64,000 nt of DNA, taken from the NCBI GenBank assembly GCA_959347315.1, contig OY365810.1, forward strand, positions 13,233,415 to 13,297,414, in the 5' to 3' direction. Position 1 is the stretch's first letter; each line of letters starts with the position of its first letter. Source of the stretch: Bimastos eiseni. Lineage: Eukaryota; Annelida; Clitellata; Crassiclitellata; Lumbricidae. This document shows, one piece after another, positions 23,007-33,915 of the stretch. The translations under genes were made by a program, and so were the position numbers. The notes beneath the pieces were generated by a model, which saw only the letters and a list, made by a program, of their open reading frames with translations, was not told the origin of the DNA and did not search any database.

Positions 23007-23198
23007 TCCACAATAGACTTAGAGGTCCACAATAGACTTAGAGGTCCACAATAGACTTAGAGGTCCACAATAGACTTAGAGGTCCACAATAGACTTAGAG
23101 GTCCACAATAGACTTAGAGGTCCACAATAGACTTAGAGGTCCACAATAGACTTAGAGGTCCACAATAGACTTAGAGGTCCACGATAGACTTAGAGGTA
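23007..23198. repeat. 19-bp minisatellite, about ten copies
   Basis: Unit ccacaatagacttagaggt, nearly identical in every copy (one a-to-g change in the last). Confidence 0.97.
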
Positions 23199-24190
23199 AG
23201 GTAGTCGTATTTAAACTCGGCTTGGACCTATAAGCTACTCTAAATACCGCCCCATCACTGCACAGAGTACATGTACGTATGTTCTCGGGAGAGTTCCAAA
23301 ATGTATTCGCGTGCACAACATTAAAATATCACTCCTATTAACAAAACAAGACAATGGATGATTATCACAGCGCATACAACGACGGTGAGATGGGTTGATT
23401 CAATGGCATAAAGAATGAGGAGGAAAGGGAGAATGGAAAGGAGGCGAGAAGGTCAGGTTGGGCGTGATAAGGTTGGTTGTCGCATAGAGCAGATCAGAGG
23501 ATCCGATGCCATGCGTTGGGGTTCGGCCGGATGCCGTCCTAATAGACTAACGAAATCTGAATGCAAATCTCAATTCCAGCTTCACTGGTCAGTGCTAATC
23601 AAGGGGTTTTTGGACAGATCTACAGTGACAGATGGAGGGAGACATAGCGAGACATGTACTCACTGTCTGCCATTAGAGGGAGAACGAGAGATACACAAGC
23701 AGACAAAACAGAAATATAGACAGACAAACAGACAGATAAACAGATATAAAAAATAGACAGACGGACAGATTTCTACACGCCATAATCAGTACCATTAGAC
23801 GTGCATATACTATAAAAAATTGAAGTATTTTTCAATATGGGCAAGTTATAATCGACATCGTTAGTAAACAAAAATTATGTCCTTGACCATGCCCTTCAAG
23901 GCCCAAGATAACCCTAATGCCCAAATCAACAGCAGAAATGAAATCTACATAACGAAATTAATAACATTAGAGGTATGACACATGTGAATGCAGTAAGGAA
24001 TTATAAGAAACAGAAAAAGTGAATTTTCAAATATGGCCGACGGCAGTCATATTTGATTTTGCAATTACGTCATTCGTGCCGTCATGGTAGACAAGCTCCT
24101 CGGTGATTTTTCATGTCTAGGGACCCACTGACTAAGTGGAAGTGAGAAACTCCCAGAACACCATTTTTCAAACTGGACCCCAGGCCAGGT
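23199..24190. other. No recognisable gene; short (GACA) patch
   Basis: Unique sequence with a GACA/AACA patch at 23697-23770. The 113-residue frame at 23415-23756 is partly low complexity and has no domain. Confidence 0.4.
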
Positions 24191-24194
24191 ACAG

Positions 24195-24305
24195 AATAAC
24201 ACAGACAAGCAGGTATACAGATAGACAGATATATAAATAGACAGGCAGACAGATAGACAGACAGACAGATAGACAGACAGACAGATAGACAGACATACAC
24301 AGACA
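24195..24305. repeat. (GACA)/(GATA) microsatellite
   Basis: 'acagacagacagatagacag' repeats with interruptions. Confidence 0.9.
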
Positions 24306-25395
24306 CATATGTTGAATAGGATAGAGCAAGAAAAGGTACGCGTCCGAACGATAGGCCCACGCGTGCGATAGCAAAAAAGCTTTGAAATAACACAAGAGGC
24401 AGGAGTCTGATATCTGAATGGTGGAAGAAAGCACAGGAAGTGCAGACTGAGGCTGAAATAAGAAGTCGTCGTCTTTGTGAGCTGCCTAAAAACAAAACAA
24501 CATATTCATGTGCATGTAATTATGTGTGCATACGAGGTGAGAGAAGAAGTATAATAGTCGTCGAAGTATGGAGATATCTCAGTGGATACACAGGAACGAA
24601 TAGGAAATTGCCTCCGTTTCGAAATAGCGTGCACATGCTTGCAAACGGAATCAAACAAACAAACGATTAAAGCTGGTCTCTTCGACTAATTACCGTAAAT
24701 TATTGGTTGTTAAACCGACCCTCTTCTCGACCCAGTGATGAAGAGAAGCAGTAACCCTCTCTGCAGTCTCTCTCCACTTAGTCGGTTGCAAATCCCCGCT
24801 CTCTTGACGAAATCCCCGTACCAGATAGACATTTAGACAAATAGCCGGGCGGTAAATAATCTAACTCCTCTTACCATTCCACCCCTGCAGGGCCTCAGCT
24901 GCACCACATCCCATCTCCATTCCACCATCCCTCACTCCCTCTAAGTCCCGACGTCTGACGAACACGTGATTATGACGTGTCGACGGCTCCACTGCGCATG
25001 CTCAGTGGGTCGATTATTGCGGTCGTAGATTATGCCTGTCGAGAGATGATTTCCGTCGGGATTTCGAAGGCCAACATTTGGCGAGGACAATATAAATAAA
25101 GACAACGACCACGTTATATGCCGCCAATCGAATAGGATATTTGGCTCAGGCTAAGGCCATACATTCTCATCCCATCATCCAGTCTGTTGCCTCGTTGCCC
25201 TGCTTTGTATCTCCGTCTGCTACAATCTATTCCACATGAATCCAGTCCAATGCGACTTAATAACGACTATTCGATAAAAGTCTATTGCAACCTATTCCAT
25301 CTTTTACTTCAATTCAGTCCAAACTCATCCATTACAATCTACTAAACGCCATTACATTAGATTCAAGTTCAATCTGCTTATATTGACCGACACAA
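24306..25395. other. No recognisable gene
   Basis: Unique sequence. 24945-25110 has a moderately CpG-rich patch with 'ctgcgcatgctcag' (NRF1-like) and 'tgacgtgtcgac' (CRE-like). No transcript evidence is visible. Confidence 0.35.
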
Positions 25396-25397
25396 CA

Positions 25398-25655
25398 CAA
25401 TAATACAGTACAACTGTTATTTTATATCGTCCTTCTTACAGTTTAGTTCAACAGAAGTGCATACGCCTCGACGGTGCAACTACAGTTGTACTGTAAAGCA
25501 ATTGTGCGCGAAGGACTTACTCAAGGTCCCATCACAGTGACTGACGCCTCGGACGAGAGTTGAACCCGCTCACTCAGCGCACACTGAACGTTACGGGCCG
25601 ACCGTTCTAACCAATCGGCCACCATGCCACATCAGGTCCGTGTATAATAACTAAC
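25398..25655 (-). mobile_element. tRNA-derived SINE, family A
   Basis: On the minus strand, A box ggtggccgattggttag (from + 25609-25624) and B box cgggttcaactc (+ 25558-25568) are followed by 'gggaccttgagtaagtcctt', 'agtacaactgtagttgcacc' and a tail with TTGTACTGTATTA. The same order is seen at 50285-50465, 55986-56205 and 58486-58710. Confidence 0.85.
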
Positions 25656-25920
25656 CCAATTCCATCTGAGTGCAGTCCATTCCAATTCAACACAGTACAT
25701 AGTACGGTGCCACATAAATATATGTATATATATATATTATGTTATCCATGTCAATCCGGTCGAATTTTGTTTGTCAGAACGCTTAATTGGTTTATTCCAT
25801 CTTAATTATAGTCGATAGGTTTAAAAACCATTCAATGAAACGTCATTCAAAATGGTCGACATTATCGGGAACTTTTAAGAAATTTATTCATTATTCGATC
25901 GTTCAAAATATTGAATAATA
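25656..25920. other. No recognisable gene
   Basis: AT-rich unique spacer. Confidence 0.35.
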
Positions 25921-25963
25921 TTAATAATTATTGTCATATGTATTATTACTATCATTGTCATTA

Positions 25964-26014
<51 letters not shown>

Positions 26015-26050
26015 ATTATCACCATCAACATCATCACCATCATTTTCATC
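25921..26050. repeat. (ATT)n and (ATC)n microsatellite
   Basis: About 14 ATT units at 25967-26009, then CAT/CAC-type repeats. Confidence 0.92.
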
Positions 26051-26710
26051 ATTATATGGACATTAGTAAGGTGCCATTTGCAGACTGAATGGCATGTATC
26101 GGGCAAAAATTAAATAGGCGCATCGGTATATAAATATATTTCTTTGATTTCAGATGTGGGTCGACCAATCACAAGCGAATTAAGACGAAGCCTACAAGAT
26201 TATTACTGGAAAGGAGGCAGTGCTGTCTAAGAGACTTTCTTTCAATTTGCACCGAAAAAAGTAACTCGAGGACACAGGTATAAATTGTTTAAGAAACCGA
26301 AAGAAGAGTTGGTTTGAATGATATTACTGTCTCAGTTGACACTATCGCATCTTTTAAGATGGAACTTGTTAAATTGGGCTATTAAATATGCCAACGCCAA
26401 CTTACAGTGGTTTTAACACAGAATAAAAGTCTTCTGAACCACTTTAAACCCTTGTTGTGTATGTTAAGTCTAGTTATCTGTGACGGTGTACAATGGGCAA
26501 GTGATGACTACTCACTGCGTGACAGAAGCAGAGATGATGAAAGATATCGACATGTGACAATCAGTCTGATACGAGTCTTTGAAATCAGATGAAAACAATA
26601 TTTAACGAACACAGAATCTTTTCAGTGTAATATCTGACAAGAGAAGAGAGTGATGTTTCTAAAAATTCGTATTATCTGGTAATTTAGAAAAGTTGTTTTC
26701 TACAACCACA
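26051..26710. other. No recognisable gene
   Basis: AT-rich unique sequence. Confidence 0.4.
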
Positions 26711-26712
26711 CT

Positions 26713-27385
26713 CAGAGGTGCGTTTTCATTTAGGTGCAATAGGCGGGCACCTGTACAGGGCTCCAAAATCTCAAGGGCCCAAGCGAATAAAAATATTTGT
26801 TCAATTATACTAATAGCATGTCTAAAGCCTGAATAATTTTTGATATAACGTATTTTCATTTTTTACAGCTTATCATTTACAGAGTGGTGTAAAGGGCTTA
26901 TTGCTGTAAGTTTGAATTGTTTTATTTATATCACCAGCAATTGGCAGAGTTAGTTACATCAGAAAGAGCGAATGCTGTGTAATCGCGGTTCGATACCCAA
27001 AATTGGTGAATACATATTCCTACGGTTTTCTGTTAGCGAAAATCTAAGAACCTCAAATCGTTTGAAGTAACTTCTGTGACTAATCATGATCACAATCTTA
27101 GTTACACAAATAAATACTGCTTCTATTCCAGCCTTGTGTGTTTGGTATAAGGTCTTAATACTCATGTTCAAAAGGGCCCCACGTGAAGTAGCGCCTGGGT
27201 CTCGTTTTCTCTAAAAGCTACTCTGGCCAGATGCTCTATATTATTTTAAATGGCAACTCCTAGAGTAAAACTGTAATTCCAGTACTCTAGTAGACTAGCA
27301 CTTGACGATAAATTAATAGGCCTACCACTACTGCTTGCCCCTAAACAACTGCGTTCCCTGGGCCACAAGCATCGTTACGCTACTG
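26713..27385. mobile_element. Probable hAT-like element ends
   Basis: The left end CAGAGGTGCG is followed by 'ggcgggcacctgtacagggc' and 'aagggccca'. The right end is 'catcgttacgctactg', the inverse of the common hAT terminus CAGTAGCGTAACG, with GGGCC-rich subterminal sequence near 27173-27210 and 27355. The flanking 8-mers do not match, so the two ends may belong to different insertions. A tRNA-like B box (cggttcgataccc) lies at about 26984. No transposase is readable. Confidence 0.4.
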
Positions 27386-27600
27386 GAGAACAGTGTCCAG
27401 ATAGATGCCTAATGTGAACGACAACGCCTCGAGGGACACGCAATTGTCTGAGACGGCACAGAGAGACAACAGCTGGTACCTAATGGCTTGAAGAGTCTAC
27501 CGTAGAGCGAAAGAAGATACTACTGCGCACGGCTTTGATTTAGCCCGTGGTGTTCGCTGGCGTTATCATCACTTGACATCGTCGGTCTGTGCCCGAGAGG
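27386..27600. other. Short unique spacer
   Basis: Nothing recognised. Confidence 0.35.
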
Positions 27601-27780
27601 CGAAGAGAATGAGGAGGAGAAGGAGGAGGAAAAGAAGGAAAAGGAGAAAGTGGAGGACGAGAAGGAGGATGACAAGGAGGAGGACGAGGAAGTGGGGAAG
27701 GAGGAGGAGGACAAGGAGGAAAAGGAGAAGGAGGAGGACAAGGAGGAAGAGGAGAAGGAGGAGGAGAGGGCGTCTAGAGA
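27601..27780. repeat. GGA-rich polypurine tract
   Basis: GAGGAGGAG/AAGGAGGA repeats. The 163-residue minus frame spanning it is a Leu-rich shadow. Confidence 0.85.
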
Positions 27781-28085
27781 AGATTTGTCTGAGAACATTA
27801 AGCGCTGTGCCTCTCTGCCGCTGCGGTAGAGGACAAGAGGTCAGTTGCACTCGACGTAAGACGCAAAGCAACTCCACTCGACGCCGCTCATTCTTGGACG
27901 ACCTCTGTCCAGTGCCCACTAATTGTACGCCTTCCTCTTCTTCGTCATAGCCGAAAAACTTCAATGGCCGTCGTCCATCGTAATCGTAAGCGTAGTCTGC
28001 AAACTTGCAAACTTGTGAATCGCCACCTGCAACCCGAGCACAGGGTCCCATCTTATTCACAGGTTCGTCTGTCGTAAACGCCTTA

Positions 28086-28838
28086 GTCCCTTATTATTAC
28101 TATTATTATTATTATGTCACATATAGTTGGATTGTAATCTTGACATAGTGCCCTGAAAAGCCACCGCATTGAAACGTTGGATCAATGCCGACAAGTTCTG
28201 GAAAAGGAAGTTTGTCTCTCGGGTGTCACCGGTAGTTGTCGAAAGTCGGCGTCCAGTCTCAGACAGAAAGGCGAGGCCCTCACTATTGAGGGGACCGAAG
28301 GTTTCTATAGCGATTGGAACAAAAGTGTATTTCTTCTCTAGCTCAGAATATTTTGTGTGTTTCCTTGTGGCTGCTATCTCCGCCGCTCCTCCAGCTGTGG
28401 AAGCTGTCTCAGGGATATAAGAAGCGGCCACTGTGTCCACCACAGTTGCGTCCCAAAGTAAGGCCCGCCCCCCACTCCACGGTATCAGGGTCTGCCCGTC
28501 CGGTCTCTTTCCATCTAATCTGGAAAGACCTGACGGTTCCTTGACCGCTGGAATACCGGCTCTGTTGAGGCTGCGATGGATAAGGTCGTTGATATTACAG
28601 TGTCTTGCTTGACGGCCAAAACCTAATAAACAGGACAGGCATGTGCGCCTCTGGCTGAGACGAAGGCGCCGCATGCGCAGTTGTGCGGCTCGTAAATGGC
28701 CACCCCTAATCGTAGGCCGACCGCCACCCTCACGGTATCGTCCTCCAGTCTGAGATCGCGAGAAACGAGCGGGAGAGCGTACAGCAAGTCCGAGGCGTGC
28801 GGTAACTGCAAGGCCCTTAGTCTCGCTTGGTCTGTGGA
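28086..28838 (-). mobile_element. Retroelement ORF C-terminal domain (zinc knuckle + PD-D motif), 5'-truncated
   Basis: The minus strand gives PHASDLLYALPL, LRLEDDTVRVAVGLRLG, then EPHNCACG and, after one frameshift near 28640, SCLLGFGRQARHCNINDLI. It continues EPSGLSRLDGKRPDGQTLIP, LLWDATVVDTVAASY, AAEIAA, VPIAIETFGPLN, and RETNFLFQNLSALIQRFNAV. From memory, this succession is the conserved C-terminus of an RT-bearing retroelement polyprotein common in invertebrates. CxC...HxnC plus KRPD-x15-D suggests a zinc-binding, restriction-like endonuclease, which is my inference. The stop is followed within about 30 bp by a (TAA)n tail (+ 28086-28115). The 5' end is cut at about 28838, next to GGGTC repeats. 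Confidence 0.75.
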
Positions 28839-28905
28839 TTAGGCGGGTCGGGTCGGGTCAAGATCCTGCGGGTCGTTTGGGTAGGGTTCCAAACTCGGAC
28901 CCATT
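28838..28905 (+). repeat. GGGTC repeats
   Basis: ggcgggtcgggtcgggtc, then further GGG runs at 28868-28892. Several closely spaced G-runs could form a G-quadruplex. Confidence 0.6.
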
Positions 28906-30105
28906 TCGACCCACCAATTTTTCACCGTTCAAGTTAGTTGATGTCATGAAATGAAAATTTATGAAGAAAATTACGTCGAAAATTACCAGTCGATTTAGGA
29001 TGGTGACTCACATTTGCTTGTAAGGCGTTTTTCTATCTCGCATTTGCTTCATCAAAATGCTGATGATCATGACGATAATGATGAAAATGGCAATAATAAC
29101 AATAATAATAATAACAATAATAATAATTTCCAGTCTCTTACCATTTTACAGCAAACTATCATCATCGGACTGACTCAAAATGGTCTGAAAACCATCGCAG
29201 TTTCATAGGAAATGTTCGTGCCAGCAATGACTCAGGATTGACACTTGCAATTTGCTCGATCGCACAAAGGCTTTCGAGTCAGAAGGAGGGACCTTCAAAT
29301 CGCCACGTGTCGCTTTTAACTTAAAATGATGATCTTCCTTTGCACTGTTCTGAAAATAATGATGATGACGCCAACAAAACCACCGATCGATGATTATGTA
29401 TCGATTGTTTTCAACGCAAGTCAAGACTGCAATTTGTGGCTGGAATCATTGGAGTGAGACGCACTGGCCGACGCCTAATGACTTCGAAAACTGCAATCTC
29501 CATGCGACTTGGGTCAGGTGCCAATGATTGTACTTTCCCAAAAATAGCATTCTTGGCAAAATGAGTCGAAATTTTTGTCTGAATCCAGGTCAAAATCCAG
29601 ATCGTACAAATCGGTTTGCCGACCTTAACTGACCACTCAATCGACGACCTCAGACCCGGCTGCTAAACTTCTACAGCAATCTGCAAATTTGGTATGATTG
29701 GCATGCATACTCATCAAGTGGGCGGCCGTGGTTTAGAGTGAAACTGCAGGGTGAAGTTACCCCTTTAACAGAAACGTGATAGAAAGTTAAACATTGACTG
29801 ATAATACAAGTAGGGTCCAAAAGGGAGGCCAATATATAAGAAGGACCGAGGTGCTGTAAGTGGGACCGTCCACATATCACGCTAATTAAGATCAGGCTCA
29901 GAGGTCTGTTGTATACGAGCAGTAGTTAAAGATTCTAAATATAATGCACACGTTTTCCTATATAGGGTCACAAGGCGTAAACTCTTCTAATTTTTCAATG
30001 AATATATCAGGTTAAATCCGTCAACACCGCCGCCACTTTGAATGGCTGTTGCGCAATAACTTTTGTGTTCGATATATCATATAAAACTTTCTTAAATCTA
30101 TGAGC
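28906..30105. other. No recognisable gene; short (AAT)n
   Basis: (AAT)n at 29093-29129. The remainder is unique, with no recognisable protein. Confidence 0.4.
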
Positions 30106-30107
30106 CA

Positions 30108-30200
30108 TCATGGGACGCGGTGGCGCAGCGGTATGTTCAGTGCCTAGAAACCGAAGGGTCACACACGGGTTCAAACCCACCTCAAATCACTACGTATCGA
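30108..30200 (+). mobile_element. tRNA-derived SINE, second family
   Basis: 'gggacgcggtggcgcagcgg' gives an A box and 'acacgggttcaaaccca' (30167-30183) an excellent B box. The 3' side does not pair with the 5' acceptor strand, so it is a SINE head or tRNA pseudogene rather than a working tRNA. Confidence 0.6.
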
Positions 30201-30607
30201 CCTCAGCCAAATTGCTCACCCATACATATTTGTCTGTGAGAAAGGCAACAGAAAATCACCTAATTCATCTCGTATCCGTGTGCCGTATACAGGGAGTGGA
30301 CCTGCTTTCGGGCAGAGAACTCATCATCGTCATCATTGGTTCTGTTGTCTTGAAGTGAAGTATACGGAACGAGAGAATTGAGCTTACCTCTGAATCTATG
30401 GCGTCATCTAACTGCTTTAACAGGAGTGGGATCATTGGCTCCAGAGTCTTGCGTCACGCCGCTTCGATTCACTCTTCTTATCTTGACTCATCCGCCCTCC
30501 CAACTCTCGCCCTAAACAACACCTACCTTAACAGCAGCTACTCAGACCCCTCTTGAAACTGTATCATGTCCTCCCTGGACCACTATTTTGGACATGCTCT
30601 CTGATTC

Positions 30608-30795
30608 TACGCAGCGCTCTTGAATAGGCTGAGCCCTGCGTTTGGCTTTCGAGTAAGCCTAACGCCTTAGAAGTTTGGAGATCATAACGATTTTAGAAGT
30701 TTGGAGATCATAACGATTGCGATTAGAACGCATTTTAGCGCTCGTGAATAAGCCAGTGCCCCGCTATTAGTTTTAGAGTATGCGCTTTATTATAA
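30608..30795 (+). repeat. Dispersed repeat pair and 31-bp tandem duplication
   Basis: 'cagcgctcttgaataggctg' (30612) and 'tagcgctcgtgaataagcca' (30739) are related. A third copy, 'ctgcgctcgtgaataagctg', lies at 5101. Between the first two, 'tagaagtttggagatcataa' is tandemly duplicated (30670 and 30695). Confidence 0.65.
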
Positions 30796-32835
30796 GACGA
30801 TGAAATGAAAGGTCACTGCGGGCTGGTCATTCCGAAATGTAAACTCTGATCTCGGCAGAGCTACATTATTAGTTTGAAGACATGCGTGATATATGGTCAA
30901 TCGAGGCTAAATATTGTGGTCAGCTGTTGCGCCAGTCGGGCACCTGTTATGGCGACAGTGAGTGGCGCCGACTGCCGGCGAGTCAGTTAATCTGTTAACA
31001 GGCGCCAAGGAGATTCCTTCGGGGGAGAATTTGGCGAGATTAAATTAATTCTCGTCTGGTTATGACGTCGTGGTCGTTGCGGTGGTTCGCGTAACACCGA
31101 TGGCGTACATTCAGAATGACATTATTTTGTAGATGTGTTCAATGGATAATTGCTTCACTCCGGAGGTTACAACATCGACATCATGCACGAATAGACGAAT
31201 AGAATAACAAACCATCGGCTAAAATTGAATCTCTCTTCGGTTTCGTTATGTTTAGCATAGAAAGGGTTTGTCATAGCCATTAATAGACAGTGAACATAAT
31301 TTGTATGATTGCTTTCTACGTAGAAAAATCAAAACGTCTGTTGTTGAATATACGATAAAAACAAACGGTGACATTCATGAAGACACGGACTGGCTGCATG
31401 CATCTTAAGGATAGCGAGAGGTGTTTTGGAATTGAGGTGACCACATTTACACGTCTTCGGGTTGTAAGATTCACTAGAAACCACTCATTGGAAATGAATT
31501 GGGAAACTTCTTTCTCACTTTCTTGCACCTCGGTCATTTACACAACAGGCCATCCGCAATAAGATCCAGATGGCCGTATGACAATGACAAATTCTTTTTA
31601 TTAACTTCAGTAGATCTAAGACAGCAAAGCAGGACGTCAGACGCTTGATGCACTTGCGGTAACTGGGACCTGGCTACATGTATGTTGGACTACAATCACT
31701 ACACTGTCCAAATCGATACCAGCGGACCTCATGCGGTCCGCCGGTCTGATGTTCAGTGGCCAGCCCGAGCTCACTAGATTTTTGCGATTTGTCTAAACAT
31801 GAAGAAATAGACACACTCGCTGGTCTACTTGTATGGCAAGATTAAAGTTCGTAACTTGGCTTGTCGTTTGTGAACACATGGTATGCGGCAATTCAGTATG
31901 ATTATTCATTAAAGAAATGTTTATACAGTCAATAAAAAACAGTCATTAACTTTCAGTATCTGTAATTGAGTTACTGGTTAGGCCCGCGGCTTCAAGAGTT
32001 ATTTATTCGGTGGCCTGTTGTGTCGAAAAGGATGGATAGTTCTGATCTATATAGGTATCTACATATTACGGTAGGTCTTCCTATGTGTTAGGGACGCACT
32101 AGGTCCTTCCGCAACACTCAACGATCTCTGTGTCCATGGCTAACTACTAACAGATGGGCGAAGGTGTAAGACTGCATTGAATATGCATGTCGTGTTTTAT
32201 TCAGTGTCTGAGACATAGGAGGTCGTTCTAGAAAGACAGACAGGAAATCTATCATGTAATACACGGCGTAAAGGCCGAGGCTCTTGCTACTTATTTCCTG
32301 CCTATAGCCAAGCCATACGTCATGACGTGGATTGATAGCGTAACCCTCCTCTTATTTTCAGAGGTGGGAATGTCACCCTCGCGTACGGCATTGGCGGAAA
32401 TGAGCTTAGTACTCGCGTCATCATCACATTTTGCATATTGACGCATCTGCGCTTGAAGTGTCAGTTGTCGCTCGTCAACCCATATCCGTTTTAATCCTGC
32501 GCAGTTGCGTTTTAATGCCATTCAGGTCCGAAATAGAATGAGCCAAGACAGTAATTGAAGCAGCCATAGGACCAGCTGACCAAGGATTGTGAATAAGTGT
32601 CTAGTGGGATCAAGGTAGATCCTCACGCGTCAGCAATTGCTTCTTGTGACATTGACACTAACGACGTCACATGCAATTGTAGCGGATACGTTGCTTTTGT
32701 ACAGGATCGGGTTATAGCATTGAAAAGGTGCGTGCTACTTTCATCTCATTCTTGTTTCTGGATCAAAAGAGGCGATGGGTTTCAGACAGCGGAAGAGAGC
32801 TTGACATAGAGAGTTGCTCGAGGGTAGTGAGAAAC
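30796..32835. other. About 2 kb without a recognisable gene
   Basis: Unique sequence. The frames (60-76 residues) have no domain. 30955-31070 contains homeodomain-like AT words (ttaatctgttaac, ttaaattaatt) in a GC-balanced patch, possibly regulatory but unproven. Confidence 0.4.
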
Positions 32836-33215
32836 TAAGAAAGAAGGCGACAGAAACATAGACAGAGAGAGAAAGAGAGAGACAGTCATGAAGCGACCGT
32901 TAGAAAGAGAGAGACTAAAGAGAGAAAGGCTTGTGAGAAGGAGACAAACAGACAGACAGAGAGACAGGCAGACAGACAGTAAGGAAGCGACAGTTAAAAA
33001 ATAGAAAGACTAAAGAGAGATAGAGGCTAGAGAGAAAGAGAGAGTGAGACAGACAGACAGAGAAGCATACAGATAAGCAGACAGACAGACAGACATAGAC
33101 AGACGGTAAAGAAGTGATCGTTAGAAAGAGAGAGACGAGATAGAGAGACAGAGACAAACACAGATAGCCATGGAAGCAGAGACAGATAAATGTAGATAGA
33201 GAGAGACAGAGACAG
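32836..33215. repeat. Higher-order GACA/GAGA tandem repeat, about 100-130-bp unit
   Basis: Three diverged units share 'agcgaccgttagaaagagag' then 'agactaaagagag' (32891, 32986 and 33113), each joined by a GACAGACA run. Confidence 0.75.
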
Positions 33216-33795
33216 AGACAACTAAGCTGAAGATGCTAATGCAGGTCCGACCGACCACCTGTTGTCTTAGCAACTGCGACCGCACATGGAACCGACCGGG
33301 TCCAGGACAGGACTTGCTCTAAACGAATGATTGACAGGTCGACCGACCGCCCCCTCCAACAGCCATTCAGTGACGTGAACATTCCGAGCAATTTATCGAT
33401 CATCGGCAAAGCCCCTGCTGACGGGTGTAATCATCCATCTCACCCGGTAATTCATTCGGACCTCGACGGGAGGCAACACCGACCGCACGGGCGACACAGG
33501 GCCTATCCACGTTAATGCGGGTCCCCTCAAAGAATGTCAAACCGTCACACACCAACACCATAGCAGAATGCACCGAGTCTGATAGGATGGAAAATGCGCT
33601 ACATGTATACACATTCCATTGCTATTCCAAAGAACACAAATCGTACCTTATTATATGCGGGTATAGTATACGTATGTAGCATTTATGGATAGGCTAATTA
33701 AAGTAATGATATTAATATCTTATAATCCTTTGAGAAGTGCCTCAACACTCAAAACTAGAAACAGGCTACATGTGCTTCTTTTTGGCTTTCTATAT
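33216..33795. other. No recognisable gene
   Basis: Unique sequence with some 'gaccgaccgacc' words. Confidence 0.35.
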
Positions 33796-33801
33796 CGTAA
33801 C

Positions 33802-33915
33802 AGCTGGCTGGCTGACTGACCGACTGACTGACTAACTGATTTACTTATTTACTGACAGATTGACTGATTGACTGACTGACTAGCTAATTGACTAACCGAT
33901 TGGCTGGCTGACGGC
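33802..33915. repeat. Degenerate (GACT)/(GGCT) microsatellite
   Basis: ctggctggctgactgaccga and variants, with a TTTACTTATTTACT interruption. It is a decayed relative, in sequence type, of the large GACT array at 61094. Confidence 0.8.

Noticed and set aside
23007..23198. CRISPR-like regular repeats (also 35958-36178)
   Set aside because: Units are contiguous with no unique spacers, and the sequence is eukaryotic. Ordinary minisatellites.
24945..25110. Promoter with NRF1- and CRE-like sites
   Set aside because: Short motifs only, with no adjacent exon or start site. Not enough to call.
26713..27385. A single intact hAT element
   Set aside because: The two hAT-type ends are plausible, but the 8-bp flanks do not match, so I kept it only as a low-confidence pair of ends.
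27569..28060. 163-residue minus frame ending in a Leu-rich stretch
   Set aside because: The Leu-rich half is a GGA tract read backwards. The other half has no recognisable domain.
28169..28544. Plus-strand frames of 76-83 residues
   Set aside because: Shadows of the minus-strand retroelement domain.
30108..30200. Intact tRNA gene
   Set aside because: The 5' strand gggacgc has no matching 3' strand, so it is treated as a SINE head.
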